Below are positions 1 to 7,427 of a DNA stretch of 44,224 bases, in pieces (positions within the stretch are counted from its first letter, which is position 1; every line of letters begins with the position of its first letter). Below the pieces are notes generated by a model. It had not been told where the DNA came from. It ran no database searches and saw nothing but the letters and a program-made list of their open reading frames with translations. A program made the translations under genes and the position numbers. Origin of the DNA: DASVRA01 sp036388855 (GTDB lineage Bacteria; Pseudomonadota; Alphaproteobacteria; Caulobacterales; Caulobacteraceae); the NCBI GenBank assembly GCA_036388855.1, contig DASVRA010000029.1, forward strand, positions 1 to 44,224. Reading direction: 5' to 3'.

Positions 1-121
1 ACACCCCAAACAGGGTGTTGGCGATCTGGAACATGGCCCAGGCGGTGACCGCGTACACCCCCGCCACGCGCACCACGTTGCGCCGCTTCAGCTCGCCGAA
101 AAAATCGCGGAGCCTGTCCAC
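1..121 (-). CDS. N-terminal fragment of a membrane-anchored protein, probably TPR-type regulator (partial)
   Basis: Forty codons read from a GTG at 121 down to the window edge, so the rest of the gene lies outside. The peptide begins with a short basic stretch (motif FFGELKRRNVVRVAG) followed by a hydrophobic segment (AVTAWAMFQIANTLF) that looks like a single membrane helix. This opening is common in alphaproteobacterial proteins with a cytoplasmic basic N-terminus, one helix and C-terminal TPR repeats; that assignment is from recollection of the family and cannot be tested on 40 residues. A GGGGA stretch lies a few bases before the GTG. It is divergent from the flavin reductase gene at 244. 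Confidence 0.5.
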   Translation of the reverse strand, partial: MDRLRDFFGELKRRNVVRVAGVYAVTAWAMFQIANTLFGV

Positions 122-243
122 TAAACGCCGTCCCCGATGGCGGGACAGTATGCCTGAGCCGCCGCGGTTGCATAGCGTGGGGCGGCGTCGATCTTGCAAT
201 TGCGACCTCGCCGGGCATCCCCGGCTCAGCGACGGAAGTTGGC

Positions 244-810
244 GTGACCCAGCCCGCATCCCGGCTTCAGGCGGTCCCGGACCCTTGGGAGCAGCCGTCC
301 GAGCCGTTCGACACCGGCGCCTTTCGCCGCGCCCTGGCCCAATTTGCGACAGGCGTGGCGATCGTCACCGCCCACAATCCCGAGGGCGAACCGGTCGGTC
401 TCACAGTCAACTCGTTCAACTCGGTGTCCCTGTCCCCGCCGCTGGTGCTGTTCAGCCTGGCGCGCGGCGCCCGCAGCCTGCCCAAGCTGCTCCGGGCGCC
501 GGGATATGCGGTGAACATCCTGAGCGGCGCTCAGGAGGCCTTGTCGCGGCGGTTCGGCGGAAGCGCGGACGCGAGCCGGTGGGCGGCCGCCTCGCACACG
601 CCAGGGCGGGTAAAGGCCCCGCTGATCGAGGGCGCGGTGGCGCGCTTCGAGTGCGAGCCCTACGCGGCCTATGACGGCGGCGACCACCTGATCCTGGTGG
701 GGCGGGTGGTGGCTTTCGAGGCCGACGAGACGCGCACGCCGCTGGTGTTCTTCCGCCGCGGCTATCACCGGCTGGAGCCGGCGCCGGCGACGGTTTACGC
801 CGCCGAGTGA
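244..810 (+). CDS. Flavin reductase family protein (NAD(P)H:FMN oxidoreductase)
   Basis: A 188-residue protein of the HpaC/flavin reductase-like family, which uses NAD(P)H to reduce free FMN or FAD in the cytoplasm and usually feeds a partner monooxygenase. The family pattern is clear: a FATGVAIVTA opening strand near residue 35, the flavin-binding stretch GLTVNSFNSVSLSPPLVLFS near 52-71, and a C-terminal YHRLEP-type strand. The GTG start has GGAAG at suitable spacing. Its last 16 bases overlap the convergent MetA-like gene. No monooxygenase lies next to it; the acyl-CoA-dehydrogenase-fold protein at 11036-12235 is the only candidate partner in the window, which is inference. Confidence 0.85.
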   Translation: MTQPASRLQAVPDPWEQPSEPFDTGAFRRALAQFATGVAIVTAHNPEGEPVGLTVNSFNSVSLSPPLVLFSLARGARSLPKLLRAPGYAVNILSGAQEALSRRFGGSADASRWAAASHTPGRVKAPLIEGAVARFECEPYAAYDGGDHLILVGRVVAFEADETRTPLVFFRRGYHRLEPAPATVYAAE

Positions 811-1643
811 AGGGCTGCGGCGGAGCCAAGCTCGCCCAGCCAGGCTGCGTAGAAGCCGACCGCGGACTGCCGCCAGCTCGCGCGTCCGTCGTAGTTGGCG
901 GGCGGCCGCGGGGGCTCCGGAAGGCGGCCCCGAAGCGAGCGGTTCAGATCCCGCTCGTATTCCAGCCTCAGGGTGTCGGCTTCGTATTCCGGGTGGCCTT
1001 GGACGAACACGAATCGGCTGCCGGCGTCGAGCGTGAAAGCGTCTAGGTCTCCGCCTTCGATCTCGGCCAGCACCTCATAGCCGCGCCGCGCCAGTTCGGC
1101 CTGGGGCAGAGTGTTGAGGCGCGAGTGCGGGACGGGAGCACCTAAGGCCAGGCCGCGGCGGGCGCCTTCGGCGCTCACTCTCGTGCGTCTGAACACCCCC
1201 GATAGCTTCTGTTCCAGGGGCCGGCGGCGGACGCCGTGCAGGTGCAGCACGGCGGCGTGGGCGGCAAGGCACGACCATAGGGTGGAGCGGGTGTTGAGCT
1301 CAGCCCAATCCACCAGGCGGCGGAAGCTGGGCCAGTAAACCTCGTCTTCGATGTTGGGTGCGCGGGGTTCGCTGCCGGTGACGATCACGCCGTCGAGGCG
1401 GCCTTCGAACAGGCGCTCGGCTGAGCGGTAGCGGCGCCTCAGCTGCGCGGCGACGGCCTCGCCGCGCTCGATCTCGGGCAGGAAGAAGCGGTGCAGGCGG
1501 ATCGTCGCCGCCCCGCCGGCCGTCTGCAGCAGAGTTGAGAACTGGCGCTCCGTCGCCAGGAAGGCGCCATCGGGCATGTTGTTGACCAGCCCGATATGCA
1601 GCTCGACCTGGGCTTGGGGGAAGTGACCGGCGCCGTCGGCCAT
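795..1643 (-). CDS. MetA-family homoserine O-acyltransferase-like protein (class I GATase fold)
   Basis: A 282-residue MetA homologue. MetA enzymes transfer an acyl group from CoA to the hydroxyl of L-homoserine for methionine synthesis. The catalytic triad is visible: nucleophile Cys125 in TLWSCLAAHA, His217 and Glu219 in GHPEYE; the EQKLSGV and RASWR blocks are also conserved. Two features differ from E. coli MetA: the lysine pair near residue 46 is replaced by an NNMPDGAF segment, and the position that sets succinyl (Gly) or acetyl (Glu) specificity is Arg94 (TGSEPR, same spacing to the conserved YWP). The acyl donor, and even the acceptor, are therefore uncertain. It follows MetY by 9 nt on the same strand, consistent with an acyl-homoserine route. 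Confidence 0.8.
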   Translation of the reverse strand: MADGAGHFPQAQVELHIGLVNNMPDGAFLATERQFSTLLQTAGGAATIRLHRFFLPEIERGEAVAAQLRRRYRSAERLFEGRLDGVIVTGSEPRAPNIEDEVYWPSFRRLVDWAELNTRSTLWSCLAAHAAVLHLHGVRRRPLEQKLSGVFRRTRVSAEGARRGLALGAPVPHSRLNTLPQAELARRGYEVLAEIEGGDLDAFTLDAGSRFVFVQGHPEYEADTLRLEYERDLNRSLRGRLPEPPRPPANYDGRASWRQSAVGFYAAWLGELGSAAALHSAA

Positions 1644-1652
1644 CGGCGGGGC

Positions 1653-2966
1653 TCAGGCCGCCGCCGCCGGAGAGGCGGCCTGCACTGGGACGGCCGCGGC
1701 AAGCGCCTGGTCGAGGTCGGACAGGATGTCATCGATATGCTCGATGCCGACGCTGAGGCGGATCATCTCGGGACGCACGCCGGCCTTGGCCAGCACGTCG
1801 GGCGGCATCTGGCGGTGCGTGGTTGAGGCGGGGTGGCAGGCGAGCGAGCGGACGTCGCCGATGTTCACCACCCGCTTGATCAGCCGGAGCCGGTCGTAGA
1901 ACGCCTTGCCCGCTTCAAGCCCGCCGCGCACGCCGAAGCTGAGCAGCGAAGAGGCGCGGCCGTCGAGGTATTTGCGGCAGAGGCCATGCCAGGGGCTGTC
2001 GGAGAAGCCGGCGTAGTTGACCCAGGCGATGCGCGGGTCGGCATGTAGGAATTGCGCCACGCGGCGGCCGTTTTCCACATGGCGTTCCATGCGCAGCGCC
2101 ACGGTCTCGATGCCCTGCAGGATCAGGAAGGCGCTCATCGGGCTCAGCACGGCGCCCATGGTCCGCTGGAATACGCTGCGGGCCCGCGCGATGAAGGCGG
2201 CGCGGCCGAAGCGCTCCGTGTAGACCAGGCCGTGGTAGGACTCGTCGGCCTGGTTGAAGGCGGGGAAGCGGGCGGCGTGGGCGGCCCAGTCGAAGGTCCC
2301 AGCATCGACGATGGCGCCGCCCATGGCCGCGCCGTGGCCGCCCATGAACTTGGTCAGCGAGTGCACCACCACGTCGGCGCCATGCTCGATTGGCCGCCAC
2401 AGCACTGGCGTGGCGACGGTGTTGTCGACGATCAGCGGCACGCCGCGCGCGTGCGCCACCCGCGCCAGCGCCTCGATGTCGCAGAGGTTGCCGGCCGGGT
2501 TGCCGATGCTCTCGCAGAACACCGCGCGGGTGTCGCCGTCGATGCAGCGGGCGATGTCGTCGGGGCGGTCGCTCTCGGCGAAGCGGGCGGTAATGCCCTG
2601 GGCGCTCAGCACGTGGGCCAGCAGGGTGTGGGTGGTGCCGTAGAGCTGGGGCGCGGCGACGATGGTGCCGGGGCCGTGGCAGACGTTGGCCAGCGCGATG
2701 TGCAGCGCCGCCTGGCCGCTGGCGGTGCACAACGCGCCGACGCCGCCCTCCATCTCGCATACGCGCTGCTCCAGCACGGCGACAGTGGGGTTGTTGATGC
2801 GGCTGTAGCGGAAGCCTTCCGCCTCGAGGTTGAACAGGGCCGCGGCGTGGTCGGCGCTGTCGAACTCGTAGGCGGCGGTCAGGTGCACGGGCACGGCCAC
2901 GGCGCGCGAGCCGGGGTCGCCGTCATAGCCGCTGTGGATCGCCAGGGTTTCCAGTCGCACGCGCAC
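1653..2966 (-). CDS. metY: O-acetylhomoserine sulfhydrylase-type PLP enzyme (MetY family)
   Basis: A 437-residue Cys/Met-metabolism PLP enzyme. MetY replaces the acyl group of O-acylhomoserine with sulfide to give homocysteine. The PLP lysine lies in HSLTKFMGGHG (about residue 209), the phosphate-binding region is in SGQAALHIAL, and the C-terminal block SLACHPASTTHRQM is diagnostic of the MetY/MetZ branch. Length fits the family (about 430). The start is GTG, 5 nt after a strong GGAGGAG. It sits between a cupin gene (65 nt upstream) and the MetA-like gene (9 nt downstream), all on the minus strand, probably one operon. Upstream I looked for SAM-II type riboswitch sequence and saw none. Confidence 0.9.
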   Translation of the reverse strand: MRVRLETLAIHSGYDGDPGSRAVAVPVHLTAAYEFDSADHAAALFNLEAEGFRYSRINNPTVAVLEQRVCEMEGGVGALCTASGQAALHIALANVCHGPGTIVAAPQLYGTTHTLLAHVLSAQGITARFAESDRPDDIARCIDGDTRAVFCESIGNPAGNLCDIEALARVAHARGVPLIVDNTVATPVLWRPIEHGADVVVHSLTKFMGGHGAAMGGAIVDAGTFDWAAHAARFPAFNQADESYHGLVYTERFGRAAFIARARSVFQRTMGAVLSPMSAFLILQGIETVALRMERHVENGRRVAQFLHADPRIAWVNYAGFSDSPWHGLCRKYLDGRASSLLSFGVRGGLEAGKAFYDRLRLIKRVVNIGDVRSLACHPASTTHRQMPPDVLAKAGVRPEMIRLSVGIEHIDDILSDLDQALAAAVPVQAASPAAAA

Positions 2967-3031
2967 GCTCCTCCGCCCGAGCGGGCAAGGAATGGGCCAA
3001 GATCGTCAAGGAAGGCTGAGGGCGCGGGCCT

Positions 3032-3517
3032 TCAGAAGCTGACGCCCACCATCGCCCCGCCACTCAGGGCGGCTTGGGGAACAGCCGGCCTGAGCAGGCG
3101 CGCCAGCCGCTCGGCGACCGACGCGGCCTTGCGATGGAAGGCCACCACGATCCCCAGCATCTTCGGGATCGGGCGGCGGAACACGGCGACCTTGTGCACG
3201 TGAGAATCGACGTCCCAGCGCGCGGCGCTGCCGGCGGCGAAGTAGACCACGTCGCCCTTGCCGACCTTCTGCACCCGGCCGTCGTCGTAGGTCAGGGTCA
3301 TGCCGCCGTCGACGACATAGATGGTCTCCTCCTCGTCGTAGACCCAGCGGAACGAGCCCGCCGCGCAGCGCCACAGGATGGTGACGATCGAGCGGTCGTC
3401 GCTGACGAACAGCACCTTGTTGTGGGCGTCGGGCGCGCCGCCGGTCACCCATTCGGGCTTGATCGGGGCGGGCTTGAGGTCGGCCCAGTCGCTTTCGAAC
3501 ACCATCGGCAGTGACAT
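3032..3517 (-). CDS. Cupin-domain protein
   Basis: A 161-residue small protein with a single cupin barrel in its first 115 residues: the second cupin block (GKGDVVYFAAGSAARWDV) follows a strand with DEEETIYVVDGG, which resembles the cupin branch of ureidoglycine aminohydrolase-like proteins. The usual metal-binding histidines of the first motif are largely absent, so an enzymatic role is doubtful. The C-terminal 40 residues carry a basic and Ala-rich helix of no known meaning. ATG at 3517 follows a GGGGGAAAG site. It is the first gene of the cupin-metY-metA-like set, and is divergent from the aminotransferase at 3622. Confidence 0.7.
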   Translation of the reverse strand: MSLPMVFESDWADLKPAPIKPEWVTGGAPDAHNKVLFVSDDRSIVTILWRCAAGSFRWVYDEEETIYVVDGGMTLTYDDGRVQKVGKGDVVYFAAGSAARWDVDSHVHKVAVFRRPIPKMLGIVVAFHRKAASVAERLARLLRPAVPQAALSGGAMVGVSF

Positions 3518-3621
3518 CTTTCCCCCTGTCGCACTTCGGAACAGGCGCCGATCCGGTTATGGATGCGGTTGCGCCCGGTCCGGGCCTGTGGTGGCAGGGG
3601 CCATGCAAGCGGAGGGCCGAC

Positions 3622-4500
3622 GTGACCCACACCATCTCCACAGGCGACCAGGTATCCCGCACCTGGACCTTCTTCGAGGGGGCCTGGCATGAGGGCAACG
3701 TCGCCATCATGGGGCCGCGCACCCACGGGGCGTGGATGGGCTCGACCGTGTTCGACGGGGCGCGGGTGTTCGAAGGCGTGGCGCCGGACCTCGACCTGCA
3801 CTGCGCACGGGTGAACCGCTCGGCCGAGGCGCTAGGGCTGAAGCCGGTCGTGGCCGTGGAGCGCTGGTTGGAGCTGGTGGCGGAGGGGCGGGAGCGCTTC
3901 GACCCGGACGCGGCGCTCTACGTGCGGCCGATGTACTGGGCGCGCGGCGGCTGGGGCGGGGGCGTGATGTTCGACCCGGGCTCGGTGGATTGGTGCCTGT
4001 GCCTTTACGAGGCGCCGATGCCGCAGCCGAACGGGGTGTCGATCACCCTGTCCCCCTACCGGCGCCCGAGCCTGGAATACGCCACCGTCGACTCCAAGAC
4101 CGGCTCGAACTACCCGAACAGCGCCCGCGCGCTGGCGGAGGCCAAGACGCGCGGCTTCGATAACTGCCTGATGCGCGACATGCTGGGCGCGATCACCGAA
4201 CTGGCGAACGCCAACGTGTTCATGGTGCGCGACGGGAAGGTGCTGACGCCGTATCCGAACGGGACGTTCCTGAACGGCATCACCCGTCAGCGGGTGATCG
4301 GCCTGTTGCGCCGCTCAGGCGTGGAGGTGACGGAGGCGACCCTGGCCTACGAGGACTTCGCCCAGGCCGATGAGATCTTCTCCTCCGGCAACTTCACCAA
4401 ACTCGCGGTGGTCACCCGCATCGACGAGCGGCCGCTAGAGATCGGCCCAGTGTTCCGCCGGGCGCGCGAGCTCTACTGGGACTACGCACACGGGCGTTGA
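3622..4500 (+). CDS. Class IV PLP aminotransferase, branched-chain type (IlvE-like)
   Basis: A 292-residue fold-type IV aminotransferase. Such enzymes move amino groups between branched-chain amino acids and 2-oxoglutarate. Seen: the PLP lysine context DSKTGSNYPNSARALAEAKT, and the later ITELANANVF block carrying the glutamate that contacts the pyridine nitrogen. The frame is open further upstream, but the GTG at 3622 has GGAGG seven bases before it and matches the family N-terminus (an early WTFFEGAWHEGN). The stop abuts the stop of the convergent TPP enzyme with no spacer. Distant D-amino-acid transaminase or aminodeoxychorismate lyase activities cannot be excluded from sequence alone. Confidence 0.85.
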   Translation: MTHTISTGDQVSRTWTFFEGAWHEGNVAIMGPRTHGAWMGSTVFDGARVFEGVAPDLDLHCARVNRSAEALGLKPVVAVERWLELVAEGRERFDPDAALYVRPMYWARGGWGGGVMFDPGSVDWCLCLYEAPMPQPNGVSITLSPYRRPSLEYATVDSKTGSNYPNSARALAEAKTRGFDNCLMRDMLGAITELANANVFMVRDGKVLTPYPNGTFLNGITRQRVIGLLRRSGVEVTEATLAYEDFAQADEIFSSGNFTKLAVVTRIDERPLEIGPVFRRARELYWDYAHGR

Positions 4501-6219
4501 TCAGGCGCTCGCCGTTTGCTTCGCCAGCGCCGCGGCACGGACTTGGCTGAGCGTGGTGGTGGGGCCGATGGCGTCGGCGTCGACCTTGACGTGGAGGATC
4601 GAGGGCAGGCCGGACGCCTGGGCGGCGCGGAAGGCGTCAGCGAAGTCCTCGGTGCGCTCCACCGTTGCTCCGAAGCCGCCGAAGGCGCGGGCCAGTGCGG
4701 CGAAGTCGGGGTTCTTCAGGTCGGTGGCGTAGACGCGGCCGGGATATTCGCGCTCCTGCGACAGGCGGATGGAGCCGTAGGAGGCGTTGTCCAGGACCAG
4801 GACGACGATCGGCAGGCCATATTGCACGGCGGTGGCGAACTCCTGGCCGTTCATCAGGAAATCGCCGTCGCCGTTGATCGAGACCACCTGGCGCTCGGGG
4901 AACAGCCGCTTCATCGCCACGGCGGCGGGCACGCCGTAGCCCATCGAGGCCGAGGTCGGGGCGATGTGGCTGTTGAAGCCGCGGAAGCGGTAGTAGCGGT
5001 GCAGCCAGGCGGCGTAGGCGCCGGCGCCGTTGCAGATGATGGAGTCGGCGGGCAGTTGCTCGCGCAGCCAGACCATGATCTCGCCAAGGTTGGTGGGGCC
5101 GGGCTGGGGTGTCGGCGTACCCGACCAGGCGAGGTAACCGGCATGGGCGGCCGCGGCCTGCCCGCGCCGGGCGATGGTCGATGGCGGCGTCAGCCGGTCT
5201 AGCGCGGCGGCGAAGCGGTTGGGGCTGGCCTGGATGGCGAGCTTCGGCGCATGGACGCGGCCGATCTCCTCGGCTTCGGGGTAGACGTGGATCAGCTGTA
5301 GCCCAGGGGCCGGGATATCGAAGAGGGTGTAGCCCTGCGACGGCACCTCGCCGAGGCGGCCGCCGATCAGGGCCACCACGTCGGCGTCCTTGATCCGGCG
5401 AACCAGCGCCGGGTTGGCGCCGAGCCCCAGGTCGCCGGCGTAGCAGCGGTGCCCGGGATCGAATAATGGCCCCCGCCGGTAGCTGGTGGCGACCGGCAGC
5501 TCAAATCGTTCGGCGAAGCGGTGCATCGCGGCGCGCGCGTCCTCGCTCCAGCGGCTGCCGCCGACGATCACCATCGGCCGCTCGGCGTTGGAGATCATCT
5601 CGTGGAAGGCATCGATCTCGGTCGCATCAGGCCCGGTCTCGATGGTCTGAACCGGCGCGCCGTCGGGCGAGGCGCTGAGCGCGTCCAGCACGTCGCGAGG
5701 CATGCCGATCACCACAGGGCCCGGCCGTCCGGAGGTGGCGACGCGGAAGGCGCGCGACACGACTTCGGCGATACGGTCGGGGTTGTCGAGCTCGGTCACC
5801 CACTTGGCCATGCCGGCGAATGCAGAGCGGAGGTCGAATTCCTGCCAGGCGCCGCGGCCGGCGAAGCCGCTCTCCACCAAGCCGGCGAACATGATCATCG
5901 GGGTGGAGTCGTGCTGGGCGATGTGGACGCCCGCCATGGCGTTTGTGGCGCCCGGTCCCCGGGTGACGAAGCAGACGCCCGGCCGCCCCGTCGCCTTGCC
6001 CACGGCTTCGGCCATCATGGCCGCTCCGCCTTCCTGGCGGCAGACGGTCATTTGGATGTGAGAGTCGTAGAGCGCGTCGAGCACTGCCAGGTAGCTTTCA
6101 CCAGGCACGCAGAAGACGTGCTCCACCCCCTGAATGGCGAGCTGGTCCACCAGCGCACGCCCGGCGGTGCGACGGGTGGCGGCCATCTGGGCGCGCTCGT
6201 CGGCGGAAAGCATTTTCAC
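4501..6219 (-). CDS. Thiamine diphosphate-dependent enzyme, acetolactate synthase-like
   Basis: A 572-residue ThDP enzyme with the three-domain layout of acetolactate synthase and pyruvate oxidase. The catalytic glutamate is in CRQEGGAAMMAEA near residue 64, and the C-terminal ThDP-Mg motif begins GDGDFLMNGQEF and ends with the Asn of LVLDNASYGS. The FAD-anchoring middle domain is present but cannot be called functional or not. This is the widespread uncharacterised alphaproteobacterial branch rather than the IlvB housekeeping form, and no small regulatory subunit (IlvH) is nearby. The frame starts with GTG AAA ATG, so the ATG at 6213 may be the true start. It lies 4 nt after the GNAT-like gene and is probably co-transcribed with it. 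Confidence 0.8.
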   Translation of the reverse strand: MKMLSADERAQMAATRRTAGRALVDQLAIQGVEHVFCVPGESYLAVLDALYDSHIQMTVCRQEGGAAMMAEAVGKATGRPGVCFVTRGPGATNAMAGVHIAQHDSTPMIMFAGLVESGFAGRGAWQEFDLRSAFAGMAKWVTELDNPDRIAEVVSRAFRVATSGRPGPVVIGMPRDVLDALSASPDGAPVQTIETGPDATEIDAFHEMISNAERPMVIVGGSRWSEDARAAMHRFAERFELPVATSYRRGPLFDPGHRCYAGDLGLGANPALVRRIKDADVVALIGGRLGEVPSQGYTLFDIPAPGLQLIHVYPEAEEIGRVHAPKLAIQASPNRFAAALDRLTPPSTIARRGQAAAAHAGYLAWSGTPTPQPGPTNLGEIMVWLREQLPADSIICNGAGAYAAWLHRYYRFRGFNSHIAPTSASMGYGVPAAVAMKRLFPERQVVSINGDGDFLMNGQEFATAVQYGLPIVVLVLDNASYGSIRLSQEREYPGRVYATDLKNPDFAALARAFGGFGATVERTEDFADAFRAAQASGLPSILHVKVDADAIGPTTTLSQVRAAALAKQTASA

Positions 6220-6223
6220 GGCG

Positions 6224-7081
6224 TCAGACTCCGAACAGCACGGCTTCGGTGTGCCTCAGGTCGTTGAGGCGCGGACGGCGGGGGCCGCGGAAATACTTGG
6301 GCATGCGATCCTTGAAGAACTTGCCAACCAGCCCCGGCACGCGCGCCTCGCTGTCGAGCAGCACGACCGGCAGGCCGCGGCGCAGCAGGTAACGGCCGAG
6401 CGGGCCGGCGAAGCGGACGAAGTCGGCGGTGCTGGGGCAATAGGCGAGCTGGGCCACGCCCTTGCCGAAATGGCGGATTTCCCGGCGCACGAACACGAAC
6501 GGCAGCCGCTCGCCGTCGCTTTCTACGATCAGGACGAGGCAGCTCGCCTTGGCGGCCGGTTCGATCAGGTTGTCGAACTCCGGTTCGCTGGCCGGATCAT
6601 GGCGGCGGATGCGCGCGCTGAGCCGCGGCGGGCCCAGCGCCGGCACACAGGCCATCTGACCGTTGCTGTAGCGGCGGTAGCCCTGCGCATCGAGGATTGG
6701 CCAAGTGGGCCGCGCGGGCGAGATGTTCAGGTAGACCGCTTCCTTGAAGCTGAGCGCGGCGGAGGTCAGCAGGACGCCGTAGTTGCGAAAGGCGGGGCGC
6801 ACATACCAGCTCGAGACGTTGCAGCGGATCTGGTCGCCCGCCTGGTCATCCACGGCGGAGAAGATCAGCAGGATCAGGCCGACCGCCTCGCCATCGACCT
6901 CCAGCAGATAGCCGTAGCGGGGGTAGCCGCCCGGAACCTGGCGCAGGCGCAGCACCTCCAGCGCCGCGCCCCAATACTCGGGGGTGCGGTCGGGGAAGCC
7001 CTCGCGTAGCAGGGCGGCGGCGGCGGCCAAATCCGCCTCCACGATCTGGCGACAGGCGATCTTGGGGACGGGCTTGGCCAC
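6224..7081 (-). CDS. GNAT-like acyltransferase of unknown substrate
   Basis: A 285-residue protein. Residues 8-150 resemble a GNAT N-acyltransferase core: an early helix ADLAAAAALLREGF, the central strand YLLEVDGEAVGLILLI, and the SSWYVRPAFRNYGVLL stretch where acyl-CoA would bind. The canonical QxxGxG/A pyrophosphate loop is degenerate (RNYG), so the cofactor could be acyl-ACP instead. The second half is unlike anything I recognise. The start at GTG 7081 is chosen because translation further upstream would run into the divergent carrier-protein promoter region; a GGAG lies 12 nt before it. It is followed after 4 nt by the ThDP enzyme and is divergent from the carrier-protein cassette, so an acyl-ACP donor is a reasonable guess. 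Confidence 0.6.
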   Translation of the reverse strand: MAKPVPKIACRQIVEADLAAAAALLREGFPDRTPEYWGAALEVLRLRQVPGGYPRYGYLLEVDGEAVGLILLIFSAVDDQAGDQIRCNVSSWYVRPAFRNYGVLLTSAALSFKEAVYLNISPARPTWPILDAQGYRRYSNGQMACVPALGPPRLSARIRRHDPASEPEFDNLIEPAAKASCLVLIVESDGERLPFVFVRREIRHFGKGVAQLAYCPSTADFVRFAGPLGRYLLRRGLPVVLLDSEARVPGLVGKFFKDRMPKYFRGPRRPRLNDLRHTEAVLFGV

Positions 7082-7181
7082 GCGCGTGTCCCACTCCGGT
7101 GCGGCGACTGACGGCGCACCGCTTGCAAGAAGCGGGCGAGACGCGGCCGGACGCCGCGCATAGGCAACAAGGCAGGGGAAA

Positions 7182-7427
7182 ATGGCCGTTCGCTCGAAGA
7201 TCGCCGAGGAGATGGCGCTGGTCGCCAGCCAGCAGAACAAGCGGCTGGAGCCGCTGAACGACAATCTGGTGCTGCTCGACTGCGGCCTGGACTCGCTGTG
7301 CTTCGCCATCGTGGTGGCGCGGCTGGAGGACGAACTGGGCTACGACCCCTTCGCCACGGGCGAGGACGTAGAATTCCCCGTCACATTCGGCGACTTCGTG
7401 CAGGCCTATGAGCGCCTCGCCGCCTGA
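7182..7427 (+). CDS. Acyl carrier protein-like protein
   Basis: An 81-residue stand-alone carrier protein. The phosphopantetheine attachment serine is Ser38 in the motif DCGLDSLCFAIVVARLE, and the length and four-helix pattern fit ACP/PCP proteins. It has a strong AAGGCAGGGG before the ATG. The downstream AMP-forming ligase gene starts inside its last codons (20 nt overlap), so the ligase probably loads this carrier. It is clearly not the housekeeping AcpP, which has a more acidic sequence and lies in the fatty-acid operon. Confidence 0.85.
   Translation: MAVRSKIAEEMALVASQQNKRLEPLNDNLVLLDCGLDSLCFAIVVARLEDELGYDPFATGEDVEFPVTFGDFVQAYERLAA

Noticed and set aside
2967..3031. Possible SAM riboswitch upstream of metY
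   Set aside because: The 65 nt lack the SAM-II conserved loop sequences and only a ribosome binding site is evident.
2052..3203. Long plus-strand open frame (383 codons) opposite metY and the cupin gene
   Set aside because: It is antisense to two genes with clear family motifs; the peptide is Ala/Gly/Arg/His-rich with no motif, as expected from the third-position GC of the other strand.
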